Made by a program: the position numbers and the translations under genes
Assembly (NCBI GenBank): GCA_028279375.1
Contig: JANQNW010000003.1
Coordinates: 181,256 to 245,255, forward strand
Source of the DNA: Phycisphaerales bacterium
GTDB lineage: Bacteria; Planctomycetota; Phycisphaerae; Phycisphaerales; UBA1924
DNA length: 64,000 bases
Reading direction: 5' to 3'
Notes under the pieces: generated by a model
Told to the model about the DNA's origin: nothing
Seen by the model: only the letters and a program-made list of their open reading frames with translations
Databases searched by the model: none
Part shown: in pieces, positions 8,470 through 16,106 of the stretch
Position numbering within the stretch: position 1 is the first letter of the stretch
How the letters are laid out: each line of letters starts with the position of its first letter

Positions 8470-8535
8470 GAATCCGCGCACATGCGCTCCCGAGCGCGCT
8501 TCGCCGTCGCCCATATCGAGAACATGCGCGGATTC
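8470..8535. repeat. 11-bp inverted repeat in a divergent intergenic region
   Basis: GAATCCGCGCA (8470-8480) and its exact complement TGCGCGGATTC (8525-8535) are 44 bp apart, between the small membrane gene (minus) and the HTH-like gene (plus). It could be a split operator or a long-range stem. A 9-bp direct repeat CTTGAATGC lies next to it (8538-8546 and 8561-8569). Confidence 0.4.
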
Positions 8536-8573
8536 ACCCTTGAATGCCAGTCTGCCCACGCTTGAATGCAGGC

Positions 8574-9149
8574 ATGACCACCGCCACCGCGACGCCTGAA
8601 CCCGCTGGGCCGCCCATCGATGTCGATGCGCTCCTCGCCGACCTCCTGGCCCCGAAGATCGCGCTCATCGACATCGCGCGAAAGCACGCCATGAGCCTCG
8701 AGCGACTCGCTCAGTGGGCGCGCCGGCCGCAAATCGCAAGCCTTCTCGAAGACCTCCGCCATCTGGCGGATCTTCGCGCCGGCCTGATCACTGCCGAACG
8801 CCGCACCGGAGCTGTCGCCGCGCTGGCGGAGATCGCATCAGCCGACGATGCGAACAGAGAGCCGGCGCGCAAGGCCGCCACCACGCTCGCCCGACTCGAT
8901 CCCGCGCCACCCGTTGAAGATCCCGTCGATCTGCCGCCGTCCGATCCGCAGTCCGCGTGCGAGGACCCGCCGCCGGATCACGCGCCCGGATCCAGGGACA
9001 TCGACGCCGAAATCCGCGCGCTCGCGGAGTTCGTCAACAACCCGAACCCCAGCGCCCGGGACATCGAGCGCATCGCGCCATTCCTGGCGCCGCACCCGGA
9101 TGAGACCGCGCAAGCGCGCGATTCTCACATGCGTGCGCCGCCGGATTGA
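8574..9149 (+). CDS. Hypothetical helical protein, possible HTH
   Basis: A 191-residue protein I do not recognise. Residues ~15-105 are helical and Ala/Leu/Arg-rich. The part LIDIARKHAMSLERLAQWARR resembles a helix-turn-helix of the kind found in small terminase or transposase-adaptor proteins. Residues ~105-145 are Pro/Asp-rich and look like a flexible linker. A second short helical block (IRALAEFV...ARDIERIAPFLA) follows. No phage or transposon gene is near, so a mobile origin is not supported. ATG 8574 is preferred over ATG 8544 because of AGG just upstream, but the choice is weak. Confidence 0.65.
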   Translation: MTTATATPEPAGPPIDVDALLADLLAPKIALIDIARKHAMSLERLAQWARRPQIASLLEDLRHLADLRAGLITAERRTGAVAALAEIASADDANREPARKAATTLARLDPAPPVEDPVDLPPSDPQSACEDPPPDHAPGSRDIDAEIRALAEFVNNPNPSARDIERIAPFLAPHPDETAQARDSHMRAPPD

Positions 9150-9245
9150 CAGGGCCAAAGCGCGCGGGCCGAAAGCAGCGCGCAGCGCAATCCACCGTGA
9201 TCTCCGCATCGAACTCAAAAAGCGAAAGGCAGAATTCCGACAGAA

Positions 9246-9938
9246 TCAGTGCTTGCCACGCTGCGCTTCCCAGGCGGCGTCGATCCGCGCGACATACGCG
9301 CCGGGGTTCTTCTGGAACTCCTCGACGCAACCCTCGCAGCAGAGTCTGACCAGTCGCGAGCCGGCCACGAACTCGATCGGCTCGACGTACTCGAGCTCAT
9401 CATCAGCGACCACGCAACGATCCAGCGGATACGCCTCCGACTGCTTCGCGATCACCGCCGCGTCCAGCTTCGCGATGTACTCGTCGGCGTGCTTCTCGAA
9501 CCTGCCGGTGCATCCCGCGCAGCAGAAGCGAACGAGCCGGTTGGCGTACATGTAATTCACGGGCTCACCCATGCCGCCGAGTGCACCCCTCGCGACGACA
9601 CACGTGTCCAGCGGGTAGTACGGCATCTGCGACTCGACCAACATCGCATCGACTTTCTCGAGATACTTGTCCGGGTCTCTCTTGAACTTCCCGGCGCACA
9701 TCGGGCAGCAGAGACGAACCTCTCGGTCTTCATGCATGATGGTCTTGGGGCTCTTCGCGTCGCTCAGGCTCTCCATCGAGACCGGGCAGACATTGAGCGT
9801 GTAGGTCGAAGCCGAGGCGACGACCGCATGGGCCTCGGCCTCTGCTTCATGATGCCCGCCTGCGTGCGCACTGAGCGTGAAGGCGCAGGCCGCGGCGATC
9901 GCGAGTGTGATTACGGAGAGGATCGCTGATAGGCGCAT
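9246..9938 (-). CDS. Exported protein with three CCxxC metal-binding-like repeats
   Basis: This 230-residue protein has a signal peptide (residues 1-26, ending LSAHA), then a short His/Glu/Ala segment. Three repeats of ~60 residues follow, each with a Cys, exactly 25 intervening residues, then CCxxC: C51/C77-C78-C81, C113/C139-C140-C143 and C174/C200-C201-C204. Each repeat ends in an F-x(5-6)-P/A-x-x-Y helix (FKRDPDKYLEKVD, FEKHADEYIAKLD, FQKNPGAYVARID). The pattern recalls TRASH/YHS-type heavy-metal sensing domains, so periplasmic metal binding is likely, but the metal is unknown. The ATG has GGGAG 8 nt upstream. It appears to stand alone. Confidence 0.85.
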   Translation of the reverse strand: MRLSAILSVITLAIAAACAFTLSAHAGGHHEAEAEAHAVVASASTYTLNVCPVSMESLSDAKSPKTIMHEDREVRLCCPMCAGKFKRDPDKYLEKVDAMLVESQMPYYPLDTCVVARGALGGMGEPVNYMYANRLVRFCCAGCTGRFEKHADEYIAKLDAAVIAKQSEAYPLDRCVVADDELEYVEPIEFVAGSRLVRLCCEGCVEEFQKNPGAYVARIDAAWEAQRGKH

Positions 9939-10025
9939 GGTTCTGTCTCCCGATTGGTCACTTCGCGTGCGCACATTGAGCGCACGCAACACACCGGATT
10001 CTAGCTGGCGGTGATTTCCTACGCG

Positions 10026-10676
10026 TTACGGGCAGGGGCCCCAGAAGCTGAGGACGATCGCGAGGTCGACCGCGCTCACGTCGCCGTCGCCATTGAGGTC
10101 GCATTCCGGAATGCTCGTGCCCCAATGACTCAGGACTGTGGCGAGATCGACAGCGGTGATCATGCCGTCGCCATTGAGGTCAGCGGCGCAGCCTTCGGTG
10201 GCGATGAAATGGAAGCTGTCGTCGAGGTTGATCCAGCCGACATTCTCCGCCCAGGCATATCCGCGCAGGCGTCCTTCAGTCTCATCCCAGCGCGCGCCGT
10301 CGGCGCCCTGCGTCGCGGTTGTCGCGAAGTTGATCCAGCCGATGTTCTCGCCCCAGGCGAGGCCGCCCAGTTCACCGGTCATGGAGTTGACGATGTTCAC
10401 GCCGTGATCGGCGCCGTCGAGATTCGTGTAGTTGACCCCGTCGGCCGGCGAACCGTCGCCCATGTTGATCCAGCCGGCGTTCTCCGCCCAGATGAATCCG
10501 GACAGGAACGTCGCGTCGACCCGAACTCCGGCGGCGCCTCCGTCGGCGTCTCGCCAGTTCGTCCAGCCGATGTTCTCGGCCCACGCGAACTTCTTGTCGC
10601 TGTCGATGTTCGTGGTGGCGAACGCGCCAGAGGCGCCGACCGCCACGCACACGGCGATTGGAAGGAGTCGTGCCAT
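10026..10676 (-). CDS. Secreted GWIN-repeat protein with C-terminal dockerin
   Basis: This 216-residue protein has a signal peptide (~1-20). Four copies of a W-x-E-N-x-G-W-x-N motif follow, at residues 31-40 (AWAENIGWTN), 62-71, 107-116 and 141-150, spaced 31-45 residues apart as in a repeat fold. The last ~50 residues are a paired dockerin module (DLNGDGMITAVDLATVLSHW and DLNGDGDVSAVDLAIVLSFW). The aromatic repeats could bind carbohydrate or form a beta structure, but the function is not established. It is divergent from the tricorn-like gene. Confidence 0.87.
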   Translation of the reverse strand: MARLLPIAVCVAVGASGAFATTNIDSDKKFAWAENIGWTNWRDADGGAAGVRVDATFLSGFIWAENAGWINMGDGSPADGVNYTNLDGADHGVNIVNSMTGELGGLAWGENIGWINFATTATQGADGARWDETEGRLRGYAWAENVGWINLDDSFHFIATEGCAADLNGDGMITAVDLATVLSHWGTSIPECDLNGDGDVSAVDLAIVLSFWGPCP

Positions 10677-10850
10677 GCCTCAGAGAATACCACGCGCCGA
10701 GCCTCGCCCAACGACGGATCCCCCAAATTGCGGCGTCCGGTAGGACGTGTGAGGGCATCCGGAACGCCCTCCCACTGCAATCTGATCCCGTATTCTCGGT
10801 AGAAGGACCCAACAGGACAGAGAGCCCCACCCTCTAGAGGAGACTCCCAA

Positions 10851-13800
10851 ATGCCACGATTGAGCCACTCGCTGGCCGGCGTCGCGACGCTGGCCCTCCT
10901 GGCCGCCGCAGGTCAGCCGGCGAGCGCCGAGGTAAGCCCCCACGCGGGCATGCTTCGATTCCCCGATGTCAGCAAGACGCACGTCGTCTTCAGCTACGCC
11001 AACGATCTCTGGACGGCGCCCAGGAAGGGCGGCGTCGCCACGCCGCTGGCCAGTCCGCCTGGAGGCGAGGTCTTTCCCCGATTCAGCGACGACGGGCAGA
11101 CGATCGCCTTTGTCGGCAACTACGACGGCGATCGCGACATCTACACCATTCCCATGGGCGGCGGCCTCGCCCATCGCGTCACCCATCATCCGGCCAACGA
11201 GATGCTCAACGGCTGGACGCCCGACGGCAAACTCGTCTACACCAAGAACGGCCTCGCCGGACTCGGTCGTCAGACGCAGCTCTTCACGGTGGACGCCGAG
11301 GGCGGACTTCCGAATCAGCTTCCGGTTCCCTATGGCGCCAACGGCGCCGTCAGCCCGGATGGCCAGTGGCTCGCCTACACCCCGCACACGCGCGACACGA
11401 GAACATGGAAGCGCTATCGCGGCGGCATGGCGACCGACATCTGGCTCTTCAACCTGAGCGACTACACGTCGCAGAAGATCACGGACTGGGAAGGCACCGA
11501 CACGCTGCCCATGTGGCACAAGGACACGGTGTACTACCTCTCCGACGACGGCCCGGAGATGCGCCTGAATATCTGGGCGTACAACACGAAGAACGGAAAG
11601 CGTCGCCAGGTCACGAACTTCTCAGAGTTCGACTGCAAGTGGCCCTCCATGGGTCCCGGCTCGAAGGGTCAGGGTGAGATCATCCTGCAGAACGGCCCAA
11701 GTCTGTATCTCGTCGAGTTGAAGCGCGGCAAGGCGACGCCGATCGAGATCACGATTCCCGGCGATCGGCCGTCACTCCGCGCCAAGAGCACGGACGTTGA
11801 CGACACGATCTCGTGGTGGGACATCTCGGCGACCGGCAAGCGCGCTGTCGTCAGCGCCCGCGGCGACGTGTGGACGCTGCCCGCCGAGAAGGGATCGCCG
11901 CGCAATATCACGCGCACCGACGACGCCTTCGAGCGCTACCCCACGTGGAGCCCTGATGGTCGCTGGGTCTCCTACATGTCGGACGCGAGTGGTGAGTACG
12001 AGCTCTATGTCACGCAGTCGGACGGCAAGGGCGAGACGCGCCAGCTCACCGAGGACGGCGACACCTTCCGCTACGCGCCGATCTGGTCGCCCGACTCCAA
12101 GATGATCGTCTTCACCGACAAGACGGGCGCGATCAAGCTGCACACGATCGACACCGGCGAGACGCACGAGATCGATCGCGATCCGTGGGCGTGGGACGCC
12201 TCGGGCAACGATGTGAGCTGGTCGCATGACAGCCGATGGCTCACCTACGCGCGCAGCGGCGATGACAATCCGACGACTTCCGTCTGGATCTACAGCGTTG
12301 AGGACGACACAACGCATCAGGTCACGGACGGCATGTTCGGCGACTCGACGCCGACCTTCGATCGCAAGGGCAACTACCTATTCTTCGCCAGCAGTCGGCA
12401 CTTCCAGCCGTCCTATGGCGATCTCGACACATCGTTCATCTACGACGGCACCGAGGTCATCCTCGCCGTGCCGCTGACGAGCGAGATCGAGAATCCGTAC
12501 GCGCTCGAGAGCGACGAAGAGGAGTGGGATGAGGAGGAGGCGGAGTCCGACGAGGAAGCCACTGAAGAGGACGCCGAATCCGAGGACGCTGAAGGCGCCG
12601 ACGAAGAACCGATCGATGACGGCCTGACTGGAACCTGGGAGATCTCGCTCTCGGGCGAAGGCATGCCCCCCGGCGGTATGACGGCGTCGCTCATCCTCGC
12701 GCTCGAGGCTGACGGCAGTGTCACCGGCACGGCAGTCGCGCCCATGGGATCCGTCTCGGTGAGTGAGGGTTCCTTCGATCCGGCGACCGGTCGCCTGCAA
12801 CTCACGCTCGAGACGCCTGATGGCGAGGTCTTCCAGATCGACGCCACGATCAGCGGAGAGTCCATCAAGGGCTCCGTCGATTCACCCGGCATGGTGGCGG
12901 ACTTCTCCGGGAGCCGCACCGTGATCGGTGGGGGAGGCGACGGCGAGGATGGCGGCGACACCGAGGCGAAGGAGTTCGTCGAGATCGAGTTTGATGGATT
13001 CGAATCCCGAGCGATGGTGCTCGACATCACGCCCGGCAACTTCGGCTCGATGCGCGTCAACGACAAGAACCAACTGATCTATGTTCGTTTCAGCAGCAGC
13101 CGCGGCGGCAGCCCGTCCATCAAGGCCTTCGACATCAACGATGAGAAGAAGGCCGAGAAGGATGTCGCCACGGGCGCCGGCTCATTCGAGATCTCCGGTG
13201 ACGGCAAGAAGCTCATTGTTCTTCGCGACGGCAGCGCCATGATCCAGGATGCGTCCGCCGGCGCCTCCGGCAAGAACGTCAGCACGAAGGGCATGACGGC
13301 GACGATCGAGCCGCGCGAGGAGTGGGCGCAGCTTCTTACTGACGCGTGGCGCATGCAGCGCGACTTCTTCTACGATCCCAACATGCATGGTGTCGACTGG
13401 GACGCCGTGCTCGTGCAATACCGCGCGATGCTGGATGACTGTGTCTCCCGCGAAGACGTGTCATTCGTCATTCGCGAGATGATCTCCGAGCTCAACGTCG
13501 GCCACGCGTACTATCGTGGCGGCGGCGACATTGAGCAGCAGCCCAGTGTCAACGTTGGTCTGCTCGGTTGCGACTTTGAACTCGCTGACACTGATGAGGG
13601 CAAGGCGTATCGCATCGCGAAGATCATTCGCGGCGCTGCGTGGGATGCGGACGCCAAGGGTCCGCTGAGCGCCCAGGGCGTCGATGTCAACGAGGGCGAC
13701 TTCCTGCTCGCGGTCAATGGCGTCGAGGTGAATCCCGACGTCGATCCGTGGGCGTCCTTCATCGGGACCGCCGGACGTGCGACGACGCTCACCGTGAGCG

Positions 13801-14552
13801 AGAAGCCGTTCATCGATGAGGACGCGCGCGATGTGATCATCAAGCCGATCGCAAGTGAAGGCGGCCTGCGCTATCGCGCGTGGGTTGAGGCGAAGCGCAA
13901 GCACGTCGAATACATGACCAATGGACGCGTGGGCTATGTCTATGTGCCGAACACCGGCGTGCAGGGTCAGAATGAACTCGTGCGTCAGTTCTACGGTCAG
14001 CGCAACAAGGACGGTCTCATCATCGACGAGCGCTGGAATGGCGGCGGACAGATTCCGACGCGCTTCATCGAGCTCCTGAACCGGCCGCCCACAAACTACT
14101 GGGCGCGTCGCGAGGGCAAAGACTGGGCATGGCCGCCGGATGCGCACTTCGGTCCGAAGGCGATGCTCATCAATGGTCTCGCCGGTTCGGGCGGCGACGC
14201 CTTCCCGTACTACTTCAAACAGGCGGGACTCGGCCCGCTGATCGGTATGCGCACCTGGGGCGGGCTGGTCGGCATCATGGGAGAGCCGCCGCTCATCGAT
14301 GGCGCTTCCATCACCGTTCCGACGTTCGCGTTCTACGAGAATGACGGCACCTGGGGCGTCGAGGGGCATGGCGTCGATCCGGACATCGAGATCGTCGACG
14401 ACCCGGCGCTCATGATGGATGGCGGCGATCCGCAGCTCGATGCGGCCATCGATTACGTCATGTCCGAGATTCAGCGTTCGCCGTATGTGGCCCCGCAGCG
14501 ACCCGCGACGCCCGATCGTCGCGGCATCGGCGTCACGGATTCCGACAGGTAG
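10851..14552 (+). CDS. Tricorn-type protease with an inserted acidic and beta domain
   Basis: This 1233-residue exported peptidase has a signal peptide at 1-26. PD40/WD40-like propeller repeats run to ~540 (SDDGQTIAFVGNYDG, SPDGRWVSYMSDASGEYELY, SPDSKMIVFTD). An S41 core with a PDZ-like region follows from ~820. Compared with my memory of the Thermoplasma enzyme, active-site equivalents are H885, nucleophile S1113 (GLAGSGGDAFP) and E1171 (VEGHGVDPD); the residue before H885, Ser in that enzyme, is Gly884 here. Residues ~553-592 are an Asp/Glu run, followed by a ~100-residue beta-rich domain, inserted between the two propeller segments. AGAGGAG lies 8 nt before the ATG. A strong terminator follows. 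Confidence 0.92.
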   Translation: MPRLSHSLAGVATLALLAAAGQPASAEVSPHAGMLRFPDVSKTHVVFSYANDLWTAPRKGGVATPLASPPGGEVFPRFSDDGQTIAFVGNYDGDRDIYTIPMGGGLAHRVTHHPANEMLNGWTPDGKLVYTKNGLAGLGRQTQLFTVDAEGGLPNQLPVPYGANGAVSPDGQWLAYTPHTRDTRTWKRYRGGMATDIWLFNLSDYTSQKITDWEGTDTLPMWHKDTVYYLSDDGPEMRLNIWAYNTKNGKRRQVTNFSEFDCKWPSMGPGSKGQGEIILQNGPSLYLVELKRGKATPIEITIPGDRPSLRAKSTDVDDTISWWDISATGKRAVVSARGDVWTLPAEKGSPRNITRTDDAFERYPTWSPDGRWVSYMSDASGEYELYVTQSDGKGETRQLTEDGDTFRYAPIWSPDSKMIVFTDKTGAIKLHTIDTGETHEIDRDPWAWDASGNDVSWSHDSRWLTYARSGDDNPTTSVWIYSVEDDTTHQVTDGMFGDSTPTFDRKGNYLFFASSRHFQPSYGDLDTSFIYDGTEVILAVPLTSEIENPYALESDEEEWDEEEAESDEEATEEDAESEDAEGADEEPIDDGLTGTWEISLSGEGMPPGGMTASLILALEADGSVTGTAVAPMGSVSVSEGSFDPATGRLQLTLETPDGEVFQIDATISGESIKGSVDSPGMVADFSGSRTVIGGGGDGEDGGDTEAKEFVEIEFDGFESRAMVLDITPGNFGSMRVNDKNQLIYVRFSSSRGGSPSIKAFDINDEKKAEKDVATGAGSFEISGDGKKLIVLRDGSAMIQDASAGASGKNVSTKGMTATIEPREEWAQLLTDAWRMQRDFFYDPNMHGVDWDAVLVQYRAMLDDCVSREDVSFVIREMISELNVGHAYYRGGGDIEQQPSVNVGLLGCDFELADTDEGKAYRIAKIIRGAAWDADAKGPLSAQGVDVNEGDFLLAVNGVEVNPDVDPWASFIGTAGRATTLTVSEKPFIDEDARDVIIKPIASEGGLRYRAWVEAKRKHVEYMTNGRVGYVYVPNTGVQGQNELVRQFYGQRNKDGLIIDERWNGGGQIPTRFIELLNRPPTNYWARREGKDWAWPPDAHFGPKAMLINGLAGSGGDAFPYYFKQAGLGPLIGMRTWGGLVGIMGEPPLIDGASITVPTFAFYENDGTWGVEGHGVDPDIEIVDDPALMMDGGDPQLDAAIDYVMSEIQRSPYVAPQRPATPDRRGIGVTDSDR

Positions 14553-14583
14553 TCGGATCCGGCGATCAGGAAGATCGAACTGA

Positions 14584-14625
14584 GGCGCCCGTCCACGCGA
14601 AGAGCGGGGGACGGGCGCCTTTTTT
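14584..14625 (+). terminator. Intrinsic terminator of the tricorn-like gene
   Basis: An 11-bp perfect stem GGCGCCCGTCC/GGACGGGCGCC (14584-14594 with 14609-14619) is followed by TTTTTT. Confidence 0.92.
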
Positions 14626-14732
14626 CTGCCTGTGACCGGGGTTTCTGGGAGGCAGGGGAGCGGCTAGGGTAAGGCTGGGGCGCCCGTGGGGATACGCGCC
14701 GAACGCGACGATTCCAGAGAGTTGAGGACAGT

Positions 14733-16067
14733 ATGACCCAGACAGCATCGAAGATCGGCATCCCGAGCGTGGCGCCGGATCAGGTCCACACCATCATCGG
14801 CAGAAACATGCTGGCGGACGGCATGCCGCTCGTGCTCGATCTCGACAAGTCTGCGGGCTCGTGGATTCATGATTCGAGCACCGGGCGCGACTATCTCGAC
14901 TTCTTCAACTACTTCGCGACACAGCCGCTGGGCCACAATCACCCGGCGATGCTGGATCCGGAGTTCGTCGCACACATGGGGCGGGTGGCGGTCACCAATC
15001 CGTCGAACGCCGATTTCTACACGACGGAGATGGCCGCGTTCGTCGATGTGCTCGCGAAGACGGCGCTGCCCAAGTCGCTGCCGCATCTGTTCATGGTCGC
15101 CGGCGGGTCGCTCGCTGTTGAGAACGGTTTGAAGGCCGCGTTCGACTGGAAGTTCCAGAAGCGCGCTCAGCGCGGACTCCCGGACGACGAGAATCTCTCG
15201 ATCATTCATTTCAAAGAGGCTTTCCACGGCCGGTCGGGCTACACGATGAGCCTGACGAACACCGACCCCAACAAGGTCAAGTACTTCCCGAAGTTCTCGT
15301 GGCCGAGAGTTGCGAATCCGAAGGTGATGTTCCCCATCGACGAGCATCTCCCGGAGATTGAGGCGCGCGAGCTCGAGAGCATTCAGGAGATCGAGGCAGC
15401 GATCGAGAAGGACGGAGATCGCATTGCAGGCATGATCATCGAGCCGATTCAGGGCGAGGGCGGCGACAACCACTTCCGTCCCGAGTTCTTCGCGCAGCTC
15501 CGGCGAATCTGCGACGAGAACGAAATCCTGCTCATCGTCGACGAGGTGCAGACGGGTGTTGGCGCCACCGGCAAGTGGTGGGCGTATCAGAATTTCGGTT
15601 TCGAGCCGGACGTGTTGTGCTTCGGAAAGAAAATGCAGGTCTGTGGCGTTCTGGGTGGCCCGCGCCTGGACGAGGTGGACTCGGTGTTCAAGGTCTCCAG
15701 TCGCATCAACTCGACGTGGGGCGGCAATCTCGTCGACATGGTGCGCGCGACACGTTACCTGCAGGTCATCGAGACCGAGGGCCTGTTGCACAACGCCGAA
15801 GCCATGGGTAATCGGCTCATCGAAGGTCTGCATGAGATCGAGAAGCGCACCGGCGGCGAGATATCGAACGTGCGCGGGCGCGGCCTCTTCGTGGCCTTCA
15901 CGCTGGCGTCTCCGGAGCACTGCGCGAGGTTCATCGAGAAGGCGCGCGGAAAGGGACTCCTGGCGCTGCCGTCGGGCATCTCCTCGATTCGTTACCGCCC
16001 GCCGCTGAACGTGACGCACGATGACGCGGAGAAGGCGCTGGAGATGACCGAGCAGGCGCTCGGCTGA
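14733..16067 (+). CDS. lat: L-lysine 6-aminotransferase
   Basis: A PLP enzyme that moves the epsilon-amino group of lysine to 2-oxoglutarate, giving allysine/piperideine-6-carboxylate. The protein is 444 residues, the usual length for class III aminotransferases of the Lat type. Seen: YLDFFNYFATQPLGHNHPAM, VAGGSLAVENGLKAAFDWK, FHGRSGYTMSLTNTDPNK, IVDEVQTGVGATGKWWA (cofactor-binding Asp) and CFGKKMQVCG with the Schiff-base Lys. GAGG lies 5 nt before ATG 14733. No piperideine-6-carboxylate dehydrogenase or other lysine-catabolic gene is beside it. It follows a terminator and precedes the AsmA-like gene by 39 bp. Confidence 0.9.
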   Translation: MTQTASKIGIPSVAPDQVHTIIGRNMLADGMPLVLDLDKSAGSWIHDSSTGRDYLDFFNYFATQPLGHNHPAMLDPEFVAHMGRVAVTNPSNADFYTTEMAAFVDVLAKTALPKSLPHLFMVAGGSLAVENGLKAAFDWKFQKRAQRGLPDDENLSIIHFKEAFHGRSGYTMSLTNTDPNKVKYFPKFSWPRVANPKVMFPIDEHLPEIEARELESIQEIEAAIEKDGDRIAGMIIEPIQGEGGDNHFRPEFFAQLRRICDENEILLIVDEVQTGVGATGKWWAYQNFGFEPDVLCFGKKMQVCGVLGGPRLDEVDSVFKVSSRINSTWGGNLVDMVRATRYLQVIETEGLLHNAEAMGNRLIEGLHEIEKRTGGEISNVRGRGLFVAFTLASPEHCARFIEKARGKGLLALPSGISSIRYRPPLNVTHDDAEKALEMTEQALG

Positions 16068-16106
16068 GCGAGCCATTCGTCAGGCAATCCACGCAGAGGG
16101 AAGGTC

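Noticed and set aside
8574..9149. HTH-like protein as a small terminase subunit of a prophage remnant
   Set aside because: No other phage genes, no attachment site, and no change in base composition.
14664..16076. A 470-codon minus-strand frame opposite the lysine aminotransferase
   Set aside because: Antisense to a gene with clear catalytic motifs; its composition is Arg/Leu/Val-rich without conserved elements.
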